From IMG/VR virus record IMGVR_UViG_3300018410_000049, positions 1-23,883 of that record: 23,883 nt of DNA; one strand, written 5' to 3'. The position numbers and the translations under genes were made by a program. The notes beneath the pieces were generated by a model. It saw nothing but the letters and a program-made list of their open reading frames with translations. It was not told the origin of the DNA and ran no database searches. Below are positions 6,764 through 14,998 of this stretch, piece after piece. This stretch comes from a virus. The first letter of the stretch is position 1, and each line of letters opens with the position of its first letter.

Positions 6764-7115
6764 AGAGCGTAGACGTAGACTAAAACAACAAGGTGTATTA
6801 AGATATCTTAGTAAGAAGAGTTTTTTAGATCCTATTCGTGCGAATTTTAGAGCAGAAAACATTAAGACTGGTTTTAAGATTCAAGAAATTAGACTTAAAC
6901 AATTACAAGAAGAGTGGGAAGAAGCATTCATGACTAGATTAGAGTCTATGAAAGAAACTTGGTATGAAATGGGATATAACTCTGAAGAAATCGGTTGGTT
7001 AGAAGAGGCCGCTGCAATTAGTTTTGCTAATGTCAAAGAAACACGCCGCGAAGATAGAAAAGAAGCACAACAATTAATGAAACGTGCTAAAGAATCATTG
7101 TTAACAAGACAATAG
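6690..7115 (+). CDS. hypothetical charged helical protein
   Basis: 141 aa, not recognised. It starts inside the end of the previous gene (74-base overlap, different frame). The N-terminal 22 residues are Gln/Glu/Thr-rich and probably disordered, followed by a strongly basic patch RRERRRRLKQQ (residues 24-34) and long charged helices (KIQEIRLKQLQEEWEEAF and later RREDRKEAQQLMKRAKESL). No other ATG occurs before residue 80, which supports this start. The basic patch could contact DNA or an acidic partner. Confidence 0.68.
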   Translation: MAEQTQPTEQVEAQAQQNQEIPTRRERRRRLKQQGVLRYLSKKSFLDPIRANFRAENIKTGFKIQEIRLKQLQEEWEEAFMTRLESMKETWYEMGYNSEEIGWLEEAAAISFANVKETRREDRKEAQQLMKRAKESLLTRQ

Positions 7116-7118
7116 ATT

Positions 7119-7442
7119 ATGTTGAGTATTGGAATCGAGCCAGCAGATAATGGCGTCATTAAAACACTACTAGATGATAACGTCAATGGTGGTGGAGAAC
7201 AATTTGAGGCTAGACAGGTTTATGAATTCGAAGGACCTATGAAAAGATCTAATCAAATTAAATTTATTAAAGATTTAATATTTGATTTAGGTATTGACAC
7301 TGGAACAGAATTAGATCCTGATTATCTTCAAATATTTGCCGGATGGGGCAGAAAATACAAAGGTTCCGAAAAGGAAATAAAAAATAAAATCCAAATTTTA
7401 CAAAAAGAAATTGAAAGATTAGGATCTATGTTGGAAGAATGA
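7119..7442 (+). CDS. hypothetical protein
   Basis: 107 aa, not recognised. It starts 3 bases after the preceding stop. The N-terminal half carries GIEPADNGVIKTLLDDN and a YEFEGPMKRSNQ segment; the C-terminus is a charged helix (EKEIKNKIQILQKEIERLGS) with coiled-coil spacing. It overlaps the next gene by an ATGA junction, indicating coupled translation. Confidence 0.65.
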   Translation: MLSIGIEPADNGVIKTLLDDNVNGGGEQFEARQVYEFEGPMKRSNQIKFIKDLIFDLGIDTGTELDPDYLQIFAGWGRKYKGSEKEIKNKIQILQKEIERLGSMLEE

Positions 7443-7840
7443 ATTTAAAAGTCGAAGGCGTTTGGTGTAAAACTAGAACAGAGTTTGATAAATTATCTAA
7501 AACAGGTGATTACGATCTGTCTGTATCTTATTATGACATTTTTAATAGATTAATTAAAAGTGATCCTAATAACACCGAGCCCTCTGACATAATTATTTCT
7601 ATTTATATTAGGAAAACAATTCAAAAAACTCTAAGAGATCTGGGCGAAGATAGTGATGCTAAGATTCTTTATATGTTTAAATCCCTGAGTGCAGATACTG
7701 TTAATGGATTTAGAGAATTTATAAATACTATGGTCGATGAAGAATGTGAATTAGATCTATTGGTTGTCAATAGGTGTGATTTTCCAAAAACAGGTGTTCT
7801 TAGCAAATTCGATAATGTTAGGTTTATAGATAATGATTAA
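7439..7840 (+). CDS. hypothetical protein
   Basis: 133 aa, not recognised. It is soluble and mixed alpha/beta by appearance, with a core around ILYMFKSLSADTVNGFREFI and a hydrophobic strand LDLLVVNRCDF. The start shares an ATGA overlap with the upstream gene, and its end overlaps the next gene by 8 bases. The tight coupling suggests a conserved unit with its neighbours. Confidence 0.65.
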   Translation: MNLKVEGVWCKTRTEFDKLSKTGDYDLSVSYYDIFNRLIKSDPNNTEPSDIIISIYIRKTIQKTLRDLGEDSDAKILYMFKSLSADTVNGFREFINTMVDEECELDLLVVNRCDFPKTGVLSKFDNVRFIDND

Positions 7841-8432
7841 ACATAAATTATTTGCAAAGGGTGATCAAATCCATGCGTTAATTTCAACAACGCAACAACC
7901 TAACTTATTAATACCGGTTAGGGCTACTATATATGATGTCAAATTCGATGACATCAATCCACAATATCAAATTAGGATCAAAAAATTCTACGATCCTGTT
8001 TATTTTTTAAAGAAAAACTTATTTGGTGGGAGATTTATAAAAAACTTTGAAGGAAAAGACACTAAGATAAATCTAAAAAGAGCACTGTATTCTACTGTTG
8101 AAGATATTGAAAATAATATATTTAACGGTGACAAATGGAAGCAATATTTAATTGTAGTTGATTCTGTTTTTTGTACAAGAACTCGAGCTGAACAGGAATC
8201 CCTTTTTAATAAAATTCAAACATTTCATATTGAAATGAAGATTAAAGAACTTTATGAATTAGTGAATAGGTCAGTATATAGAAACGGTGAATTCTATTGG
8301 CACACGAAGGGTGAATATATAAAATCCTTACAGAAATTCTTAGGAAATAAATATCCCAAAGATTCTAAATGGGTAGATGAATTGTTATATAGACCTGATA
8401 CTGACGAAATGGACAACGCAGAATGGGTTTAA
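7833..8432 (+). CDS. hypothetical protein, last gene before the tail cluster
   Basis: 199 aa, not recognised. The N-terminal part (ALISTTQQPNLLIPVRATIYDVKFD) looks beta-rich; the middle is charged and Lys-rich, with YFLKKNLFGGRFIKNF. The C-terminal half is helical and ends in acidic DTDEMDNAEWV. It overlaps the previous gene by 8 bases and is followed by a 51-base spacer that separates this block from the baseplate genes. Confidence 0.65.
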   Translation: MIKHKLFAKGDQIHALISTTQQPNLLIPVRATIYDVKFDDINPQYQIRIKKFYDPVYFLKKNLFGGRFIKNFEGKDTKINLKRALYSTVEDIENNIFNGDKWKQYLIVVDSVFCTRTRAEQESLFNKIQTFHIEMKIKELYELVNRSVYRNGEFYWHTKGEYIKSLQKFLGNKYPKDSKWVDELLYRPDTDEMDNAEWV

Positions 8433-8435
8433 TAT

Positions 8436-8461
8436 AATATCCTACCATATTAGGTAGATAT
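8436..8461 (+). other. small RNA hairpin candidate upstream of the tail cluster
   Basis: CTACC at 8442-8446 pairs with GGTAG at 8453-8457 around an ATATTA loop. A further A/T stem is possible if C8441 is bulged out. There is no following T run, so it is not a standard terminator. It may be a processing site or a promoter-linked element. Confidence 0.4.
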
Positions 8462-8470
8462 ATATAAAAA
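8457..8470 (+). promoter_or_regulatory. candidate late promoter, GATATATAT motif copy 1
   Basis: GATATATATAAAAA lies in the 51-base spacer directly before the first tail gene (ATG 8484). The core GATATATAT recurs in the spacers at 16725 and 18069, always 19-28 bases before an ATG. T4-type late promoters are also a single A/T-rich -10 element, so a late promoter is plausible. No transcription data are visible. Confidence 0.45.
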
Positions 8471-8483
8471 AGAATATCCATAT

Positions 8484-10319
8484 ATGGCGATTACTGACGA
8501 CGCACATTTTATTTTTAAGAAGGTACTTAATATTGCTGATAAAACCACAGGTTTAGATGTTACGCAATATTTTTATGAGGATACAAGGACTGGAAAAGAA
8601 GTAAAAACCAGTTCACCTAAACCAGGTTCTCTTAATAATGCCCCTCCAGAACCAATTGATACGGCTGGAACAGGTAAAAATACACTAGATTTAAATAATA
8701 CAACCGCTAATTTTGGTGAAGATTCTCTATATCCAACTAATGGTGTAGATTCTAGAAGTTACGCAGTTAGAACATCTATTAGCGGAGATGACGGTAAAAT
8801 TACGTATGAAGATAAAGGAGATACAGTTACCTTAGGTAAAGCACCTCGAAGTTTATTTAATAATTGGACATTACATAGATATGATAATAGAGTAGGAGTA
8901 GTTGCGCGAGATAGTACAAGTGCTATAGGAGGTAAAGATTATAATAAACCTGTTATGAGCGCGTTGGGTGAGAACAAGATACTTAATCCAACTGCTAGAA
9001 ATATAGTTGAATACGCTAGTAGTACTGGTGGAGAAAGCTTTGCATACAGTTATAGCGATTTTATTCAAATGGAACATTATGGTCAAATATCCAACGATTA
9101 TTTAATTACGCTTAGGCGTTTTGCTTATCCCGTTGGCGATGATTTATTAAGTCCAAAAATGATGGGTACTAAACCCGAACCTATTAATGCAGATGCTCCT
9201 GATTTGGCTAGAGCTGTTACATGGTTATCTCCGGCATTAGGCAATGATTTAAAAGAGATACTTAAATTTAAGGCTGGTTTTAAATGGACTGAAGCTAAAT
9301 CAGAAATACAGGACGCACAATCTAGACAAAGCGATAGAGGTAAATTAGGGGATGCAATAGATAACAGTAAATATGGTTCAGCTATTGAATCTGGTTTAAA
9401 TGGTTTTACTGCGGCTCAAGCTAAGAAACTTAAAAATGTAGGTAATGTAGATCATACTAAAGAAACATATCCCAATAAGGTTTTTGGACCTCTTAACATC
9501 ATTGATCAAGTTTTAACCAGAGACAAAGGTTTAACTTTTGATCAAGAATTTAAATTATCATTTCACTATGATTTAAAAGCATTTCCTGGAACTAGTCCAA
9601 AGGTTGCATTTATGGATACACTGTCTAACGTATTAGCACTTACGTATAACAACGCACCGTTTTGGGGAGGTGCTACCAGATTCAGTGGTAGTGGTAAAAC
9701 TGGAAAACCATTTGGTGATACATCTCTTTTGGAAAAAGGTGATTATGCAGGTTATATTGGTTCTATCGCCGATACTCTAGCGGGTATGGGAGGTAACTTC
9801 ATGGATCAACTTAAGAAGACTGCAAGTAATGTTGCAAATGGAGAAGGTATTAATAAAATTTTAGGTGATTCTAGTATATTAGAAAATATTGTTGGAGGTG
9901 GTTTAATGAAAATGTTGGGCGGTCCTTCCGGTGGTGATGTTATTAAAGCATTTTTAACAGGTGATCCAACCGGTCAGTGGCATTTAACCATAGGAAATCC
10001 AATGAACCCAATAATGGTTTGTGGAAACTTAGCATTACAAGATTCTGAATTTAGCTTTGAAGGTCCTTTAGGTTTTGAAGGGTTTCCTACTAAAATGAAA
10101 GTTGATATAACACTTAAACCCGGTAGACCTAGAGATAAAACAGAAATAGAATCTATGTTTAATGCGGGTAGAGGTAGAATGTATTTACAACCTGAATGGG
10201 GTGATGGAGAAAATATAGATATAGATGCAATGCTTAATGTAGATGCATATGGCCAAAATGGTAAAAATATCTCAAATAAAGCATATATGAGTAGACTTTC
10301 TGATATGTCTGCTGGATAA
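8484..10319 (+). CDS. virion structural protein, probable tail-tube/baseplate junction protein
   Basis: 611 aa. No catalytic motif is visible. The N-terminal 120 residues are Thr/Asn/Gly-rich and of low complexity. A large central region contains LITLRRFAYPVGDDL and WLSPALGND, followed by LTFDQEFKLSFHYDL. A Gly-rich helical stretch precedes a C-terminal domain with WHLTIGNPMNPIMVCGNL, LGFEGFPTKMKVDITLKPG and FNAGRGRMYL. Its place as first gene before the LysM-like and hub genes, and the beta-rich C-terminal domain, suggest a T4 gp48/gp54-type tube-initiator role. That assignment rests on position and general appearance, so it is tentative. Confidence 0.6.
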   Translation: MAITDDAHFIFKKVLNIADKTTGLDVTQYFYEDTRTGKEVKTSSPKPGSLNNAPPEPIDTAGTGKNTLDLNNTTANFGEDSLYPTNGVDSRSYAVRTSISGDDGKITYEDKGDTVTLGKAPRSLFNNWTLHRYDNRVGVVARDSTSAIGGKDYNKPVMSALGENKILNPTARNIVEYASSTGGESFAYSYSDFIQMEHYGQISNDYLITLRRFAYPVGDDLLSPKMMGTKPEPINADAPDLARAVTWLSPALGNDLKEILKFKAGFKWTEAKSEIQDAQSRQSDRGKLGDAIDNSKYGSAIESGLNGFTAAQAKKLKNVGNVDHTKETYPNKVFGPLNIIDQVLTRDKGLTFDQEFKLSFHYDLKAFPGTSPKVAFMDTLSNVLALTYNNAPFWGGATRFSGSGKTGKPFGDTSLLEKGDYAGYIGSIADTLAGMGGNFMDQLKKTASNVANGEGINKILGDSSILENIVGGGLMKMLGGPSGGDVIKAFLTGDPTGQWHLTIGNPMNPIMVCGNLALQDSEFSFEGPLGFEGFPTKMKVDITLKPGRPRDKTEIESMFNAGRGRMYLQPEWGDGENIDIDAMLNVDAYGQNGKNISNKAYMSRLSDMSAG

Positions 10320-10333
10320 AATAATACTAATAT

Positions 10334-11272
10334 ATGGAATTTAAAGTATTCAAATCTAAAAAACTCAACGGTGATAAGAATAAACTATTCTTAGCGCAAC
10401 CTACTATGATGTTTAAAAGTTTGAGTCCTAGCGAGTCATACATGATCGCTAAACACATTGTTAAAGATGATGATGTTGTTAGACCGGATAGAGTTGCAGT
10501 AGAACATTATGGTACTACTGACGGTTTAGATATTATTTTAAAATTCAATGGTATATCTGATCCGTTCTCTCTTAGTCCTGGAGAAACTCTTTGGATACCT
10601 ATAGACACTATAGCCTATTATAAATTGGAATCTCCTAAGGCATTCGAGGACAATCCTATTAAGAATCAATTTATAGATACTAAGCGCTTAAGTAAAACTG
10701 ATCAAAGAAGATTAGAAGCTCTTAAGAAAAAATATAATAAAGAGGCTTTACTTCCACCTAATGTTATTCCTTTAGGCAAAAAGACCTATCAATTTGATGG
10801 TACAAATGTTAGATTGGGTATGCATGTACAAACAGACGACGTGGTTAATTCTATATTATCTGATATACGAGAAGGAGAACTTTCTACAAATACGATCGAT
10901 TTAAATGATGAAGATGTATTAGTTATAAACACGTCTGATAATTTAAATAGTACTTCTAATGGTAATGGAACCACTAATGGTGACAATAATTCTAATGGTG
11001 ATGGCACTTCTAATGGTGATGGCACTTCTAATGGATCGAACATCTCATTGTATGAAGATGCCCTTATCAAAAATAGCGGTAATTATATAAAATCAAGTGG
11101 AAGCGGTGCTGGATCAATAGGCGGTGCTGGCTTAAATGGAAGTGGTTCTGGTAAATCAGATAAAGCCGATATATTAGGTGGAAATATACCTGACGGTTCG
11201 GGACCTATATCTACAGGAAATAATACTTCTGGAGGAGGAACTGACAGTTCGGATTCACCTTGTTCTAAATAA
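10334..11272 (+). CDS. LysM-like baseplate protein (gp53 type) with low-complexity Gly/Ser/Asn tail
   Basis: 312 aa. Residues about 48-90 (VVRPDRVAVEHYGTTDGLDI, then FNGISDPFSLSPGETLWIPI) match the LysM-like pattern 'RPD-x-hydrophobic-A-x-x-Y-G ... N-x-I-x-D-P ... G-x-x-L-x-I-P', found in gp53-type baseplate components of contractile tails and injection systems. Residues about 110-185 are helical and charged. From about 200 to the end the protein is almost wholly Asn/Gly/Ser/Thr/Asp and includes a short tandem repeat. It sits between the tube-like protein and the hub, a position typical for gp53/Pvc7-like proteins. The role of the long flexible tail is unknown. Confidence 0.75.
   Translation: MEFKVFKSKKLNGDKNKLFLAQPTMMFKSLSPSESYMIAKHIVKDDDVVRPDRVAVEHYGTTDGLDIILKFNGISDPFSLSPGETLWIPIDTIAYYKLESPKAFEDNPIKNQFIDTKRLSKTDQRRLEALKKKYNKEALLPPNVIPLGKKTYQFDGTNVRLGMHVQTDDVVNSILSDIREGELSTNTIDLNDEDVLVINTSDNLNSTSNGNGTTNGDNNSNGDGTSNGDGTSNGSNISLYEDALIKNSGNYIKSSGSGAGSIGGAGLNGSGSGKSDKADILGGNIPDGSGPISTGNNTSGGGTDSSDSPCSK
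10991..11034 (+). repeat. in-frame 18-bp tandem repeat (two exact copies plus partial)
   Basis: The unit tctaatggtgatggcact lies at 10991-11008 and 11009-11026, with a further partial match of 8 bases at 11027-11034. Degenerate copies of the SNGxGT pattern precede it from about 10955. It encodes the SNGDGT tail repeat of the LysM-like protein. Confidence 0.85.
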
Positions 11273-11278
11273 TAAAAT

Positions 11279-12820
11279 ATGGAATTATCTAACAATATAT
11301 TAGCGGTAGTAGAGCCTAGTATTAGGCCTATGGAAATAAAAATCGATGCTCTTGCGGAAGAAGAGGGAGATGACGCTGAATTTAAGCAGACCACTGTTAT
11401 AGCTACTCTTAAGCCGATGGTTCTAGTTAATGGATATCAATTTTCCCCTGGAGATATAGAATTTTTTGAACTTAATTTAACTCAAGTTTTACCGACATGT
11501 AAATTAACGCTAAGAGACAGTGCAGGTAAATTTGCCGTTGGTAGTTATCCGAGAGATGGTGATTATTTTACTATATTAATTAATTCGAAAAATCAAGAAA
11601 CGTTTAAATCTATTCATATGGATTTTGATATAAGTTCATCTTCTGCACCTAAAGAAGGTAATATAGAACCTGCTACATTTAGTATGAGTGGATTTTGTAA
11701 AGTGCCTAGAATATATGCTGAAGATTGTGTTAGTCTTGAAGCTGGAGATTCTTTAGAACATATGGAAATAATAGCTAGAGATTTAGGTATTGGATTAGCA
11801 ACTAATATAGATGCAGCTGATGATAAGCAAGCTAGAATTATGGCCTTTACTCCATATTTAGATTTTATAAAATCGATAGTAAAGGAAAGTTATATTGGTG
11901 AAGAATCATTTCAAAAATTCTGGATAGATTCATATTATTATATGAATTATGTGGATGTTAATGCATTATTTAATTCTCCTAATCCACCCATTGAAGAGTT
12001 TGCTGAATCACTGGCATCTGCTGCCGAGTCAATGACGCCTGATGTTGAATCTGCAAAAAATGCTGAAGAAGGTGGAACTGGTAATGATATAGAAGTACCT
12101 CTATTGTTGACAAATCATATAATGTTTATGGGTAATAATGCTTTTATTGAATCTCATAGAATTATAAATAATTCAAATACTATTAGTACTACGGCTGGTT
12201 ATGCTAGGGAAATTACAATTTATGATGACAACGGCGAAGATAAAAAACAAGAGTTTAGAATTGAACCTTTAGGTGGAAATGATTTAAAGGAATTAGAAGA
12301 ACCATTGAGGGGTAATAGGAATGATGATAGACACACTTCTCAGATAAAATACAAATATATCGGTAGACAAAACGCGGGTGAAGATGGTTTAGGTAATGTT
12401 CATCCTAATGCTGCATTTGCGCAATTGCATAATAAACAAAATGAAATGGAAACTCAAAAAATGAAATTGGAAGTTACTCTAAATTCATTTAACCCTTCTT
12501 TATATAAGTATCAAAAAGTACCCGTATTAATGTATTTAATGGATTCACAAGCGATAGAGCAAAATGAAAGAATTAAAGGAGATAAACAAGAATTAGGCAT
12601 GGATAGTGATGAACCATTCGGTTTAGGTGAAGATACTGAAAGCATTACTGATGAAGGTAAAAGAAGTCCTTCACAAGCACTTGATACTTTTTTGTCAGGT
12701 TATTATTTAATAGAGAATATTGTATATAGAACTGAAGATGGAGAGACTAAGCAAACTATAACTTTATTAAGAAGAGAGTGGCCAACGAGGACTGAGAATT
12801 TAATCAATCCACCTTCATAA
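11279..12820 (+). CDS. baseplate hub protein (gp27-like)
   Basis: 513 aa. The organisation is typical of gp27/late-control-D hubs. Residues about 40-130 form a beta domain (LVNGYQFSPGDIEFFELNLT and LPTCKLTLRDSAGKF). A segment SLEAGDSLEHMEIIARDLGI precedes TPYLDFIKSIVKESYIGEE and DSYYYMNYVDVNALF, the pattern found in hubs where the second barrel begins. The C-terminus ends with YYLIENIVYRTEDGETKQTI and LLRREWP, again typical. An acidic, low-complexity insertion lies near residues 240-265. It should form the trimer that holds the spike encoded by 14286-14996. The start lies 6 bases after the LysM-like gene. Confidence 0.78.
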   Translation: MELSNNILAVVEPSIRPMEIKIDALAEEEGDDAEFKQTTVIATLKPMVLVNGYQFSPGDIEFFELNLTQVLPTCKLTLRDSAGKFAVGSYPRDGDYFTILINSKNQETFKSIHMDFDISSSSAPKEGNIEPATFSMSGFCKVPRIYAEDCVSLEAGDSLEHMEIIARDLGIGLATNIDAADDKQARIMAFTPYLDFIKSIVKESYIGEESFQKFWIDSYYYMNYVDVNALFNSPNPPIEEFAESLASAAESMTPDVESAKNAEEGGTGNDIEVPLLLTNHIMFMGNNAFIESHRIINNSNTISTTAGYAREITIYDDNGEDKKQEFRIEPLGGNDLKELEEPLRGNRNDDRHTSQIKYKYIGRQNAGEDGLGNVHPNAAFAQLHNKQNEMETQKMKLEVTLNSFNPSLYKYQKVPVLMYLMDSQAIEQNERIKGDKQELGMDSDEPFGLGEDTESITDEGKRSPSQALDTFLSGYYLIENIVYRTEDGETKQTITLLRREWPTRTENLINPPS

Positions 12821-12864
12821 GACATTAAGTTTTGTGTTAGTAAAGAAAATAGAATATATAACAT

Positions 12865-14286
12865 ATGTCAGATTTTAAACATATTAATGAATTTAGAAAG
12901 GGTACTAGGTTAAGAATGATCAGTGAAGATCCAACTTATCTTAGTTTCTTTATTATGTTTGACAGTGTAGATCCTGAACATTCTCCACTATTATCTGGTA
13001 GAGCAGAAGCTTATTTGAAAAAATTTGTAGATCCAGTGACCGGTACAAACTATGCTGGAAATTTAGCTGCGTTTAAAAAAGTTTTAATGAAAATCAATAA
13101 AGATATGCCATGGTTTTGGCAAAAAATATCTGGATTGGAGTTAACACAGACATATGGTAAAATGCAAGAGCCATGGCACGGTGCAGAAAATCCTAAAATA
13201 GACATTGAGTGTTTAGAGGAAAATGTAGAATTAACTGCAATAAGTCTTATGATGCTATATAGAAAGGCTGTTTATGACTATCAAAGATATGTTGAAGTTT
13301 TACCAAAAAATCTAAGATATTTTAGAGTGTGGATTGTAATGTCAGAAGTTAGAACATTCCAACAAAATACTGCAGCCAGGGATTTAAATTTATACGGGAC
13401 GACGATGCCAGATAATAAAGCAGGGTCAGATATTGAACTTATTCCTAGGGCAAAGAGTAGTGAAACTGATATTTCTAGAAAATCTAGTAAATTTGACAAT
13501 AAGTTGGTTGAGAATTATAATGCTGAATCAAAACCTCACATGATGTTTGAATTAGATTTCTGTGAGTGGATAACAGATTCTATAGCTGATATGTTTGCTG
13601 ATGCATCTAAAATGCCGGAATTAAAAAAACCTAAAATTTCATTTTCATGGCAACATGCGCACATATCTGGTTCTAAATTTGGACCTAATATTACAGAGGA
13701 TGAAAAAGTAGATCTTATACCAAAAAAACCAGAAGACGGTTTATATCCAAATACACCATTTAATCCATTAGCAAACGCACAGAATGCTATTAGCGATAAA
13801 GTGAATGGTTTGGCAAGTTCTCTAGTAAATAGATTTAATAACTTAAAAAATAGTTTACCGGGACAAGGTAATAATCCATTAGGTAGAGTTTATCCGGAAG
13901 GATTGACAGGCGCGGCGGCAACAATTGCTAATGCGGGTATGGATAAAGTAAAATCACTTTTATTAGATAATGTTCATGGAGCTGGCACAGGTTTGGGTTC
14001 TTTAGGAGATATAAATTCTGCATTAGAAACTGGTAGTATTAACGGTATTGCTAATTTAGCAGGACAACTGTTCAAGACAAAATCTAAAAAACCAGCAAAA
14101 GGTAATATTACTCCTGAAAAAATATATGAACCTGGTGTAGACAGTAGCCCAGATGATAAATTAAATGATAGGGTTTATGATCCTATTCAACAAACTACTG
14201 ATCAACCTATAAGTCCTAGTAGAATATATGATCCGGGAGTAGACAGTACACCCGATAACAATATTAACGATAACGTACACTCATAA
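12865..14286 (+). CDS. virion structural protein, probable baseplate/tube protein
   Basis: 473 aa, not confidently assigned. The first 280 residues contain YLSFFIMFDSVDPEHSPLLS, PWFWQKISGLE, a long stretch of hydrophobic helices and strands (LRYFRVWIVMSEVRTFQQN), and MMFELDFCEW followed by ISFSWQHAHISG. This looks like a beta-rich tube-like domain, and tube-initiator proteins are expected next to the hub. The C-terminal 190 residues are low complexity with a duplicated element, IYEPGVDSSPDDKLND and IYDPGVDSTPDNNIND. It ends in a TAATG junction with the spike gene, so translation is coupled. Confidence 0.6.
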   Translation: MSDFKHINEFRKGTRLRMISEDPTYLSFFIMFDSVDPEHSPLLSGRAEAYLKKFVDPVTGTNYAGNLAAFKKVLMKINKDMPWFWQKISGLELTQTYGKMQEPWHGAENPKIDIECLEENVELTAISLMMLYRKAVYDYQRYVEVLPKNLRYFRVWIVMSEVRTFQQNTAARDLNLYGTTMPDNKAGSDIELIPRAKSSETDISRKSSKFDNKLVENYNAESKPHMMFELDFCEWITDSIADMFADASKMPELKKPKISFSWQHAHISGSKFGPNITEDEKVDLIPKKPEDGLYPNTPFNPLANAQNAISDKVNGLASSLVNRFNNLKNSLPGQGNNPLGRVYPEGLTGAAATIANAGMDKVKSLLLDNVHGAGTGLGSLGDINSALETGSINGIANLAGQLFKTKSKKPAKGNITPEKIYEPGVDSSPDDKLNDRVYDPIQQTTDQPISPSRIYDPGVDSTPDNNINDNVHS

Positions 14287-14996
14287 TGGATGAATTATTT
14301 CTAGACAATCTCAGAGATTCACACTGGTTGGGAGAAGTAGTTGTAAACGAAGATCCTCTCTTAAGCGGTAGATGTAAGATTAAAGTTTATGGTAAATTTG
14401 ATAAACTAACTGATGATGCTATTCCATGGGCAACCCCAATGAATAGAGATCAAGTGGGTTCGCATGCTGTGCCTAGAGTTGGTGATATTGTTGCCGTTAG
14501 ATTTGATAATGGTAATATTTACCATCCAGAATATTGGTTTCAAGTTGATCAAAACACAGATCTTAAAACAGATATTTTAGAAGCGTCTGACGCACCGCAT
14601 GACGTCATAAGTTTAGTCTATGATGCCGAAAGAAATTTAAGAATATATCACTCACCAGAAGATGGCTTAGTTATTACAAGAGGTGAAGGAGCTAAAGAAA
14701 GACCAATGATTCAAATTGATGAAGAAGGTTTTATTAAAATTAGCACAGATGCTAAAATGTTTTTAGATTGTGGTGATATATTTGTTTCTAATACAGGTGA
14801 ACCCGGAGCAGACGAAACAGAACCAGCAGTAAGAGGTCAATCTTTACAAGATTGGCTACAAATGTGGTTAGACGATTATAACGCACATATTCACCCAACC
14901 GGTGTTGGGCCATCTGGACCACCTATGCCACCTACACCTGCAACTGTAGGAAAATTATCTAGTACTCATATTAATTATCAACAAAAGAATAAATAA
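14286..14996 (+). CDS. baseplate spike protein, OB-fold gp5/gpV type, no lysozyme domain
   Basis: 236 aa. Residues about 14-86 form the OB-fold (WLGEVVVNEDPLLSGRCKIK, IPWATPM, VPRVGDIVAVRFDNGN, HPEYWF) that caps contractile-tail spikes. A short beta region follows (about 108-165), which would be the trimeric stem. The C-terminus has HIHPTGVGPSGPPMPPT (201-217), a motif seen at the end of many spike proteins. T4 gp5 is 575 aa and carries a lysozyme domain; no such insertion fits here, so any cell-wall-cutting activity must come from another protein. It overlaps the upstream gene by one base. Confidence 0.85.
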   Translation: MDELFLDNLRDSHWLGEVVVNEDPLLSGRCKIKVYGKFDKLTDDAIPWATPMNRDQVGSHAVPRVGDIVAVRFDNGNIYHPEYWFQVDQNTDLKTDILEASDAPHDVISLVYDAERNLRIYHSPEDGLVITRGEGAKERPMIQIDEEGFIKISTDAKMFLDCGDIFVSNTGEPGADETEPAVRGQSLQDWLQMWLDDYNAHIHPTGVGPSGPPMPPTPATVGKLSSTHINYQQKNK

Positions 14997-14998
14997 AC

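Noticed and set aside
10334-11272. Endolysin or cell-wall-binding protein because of the LysM-like segment
   Set aside because: No catalytic domain is present, and the gene lies between baseplate genes where gp53-type LysM-like proteins belong.
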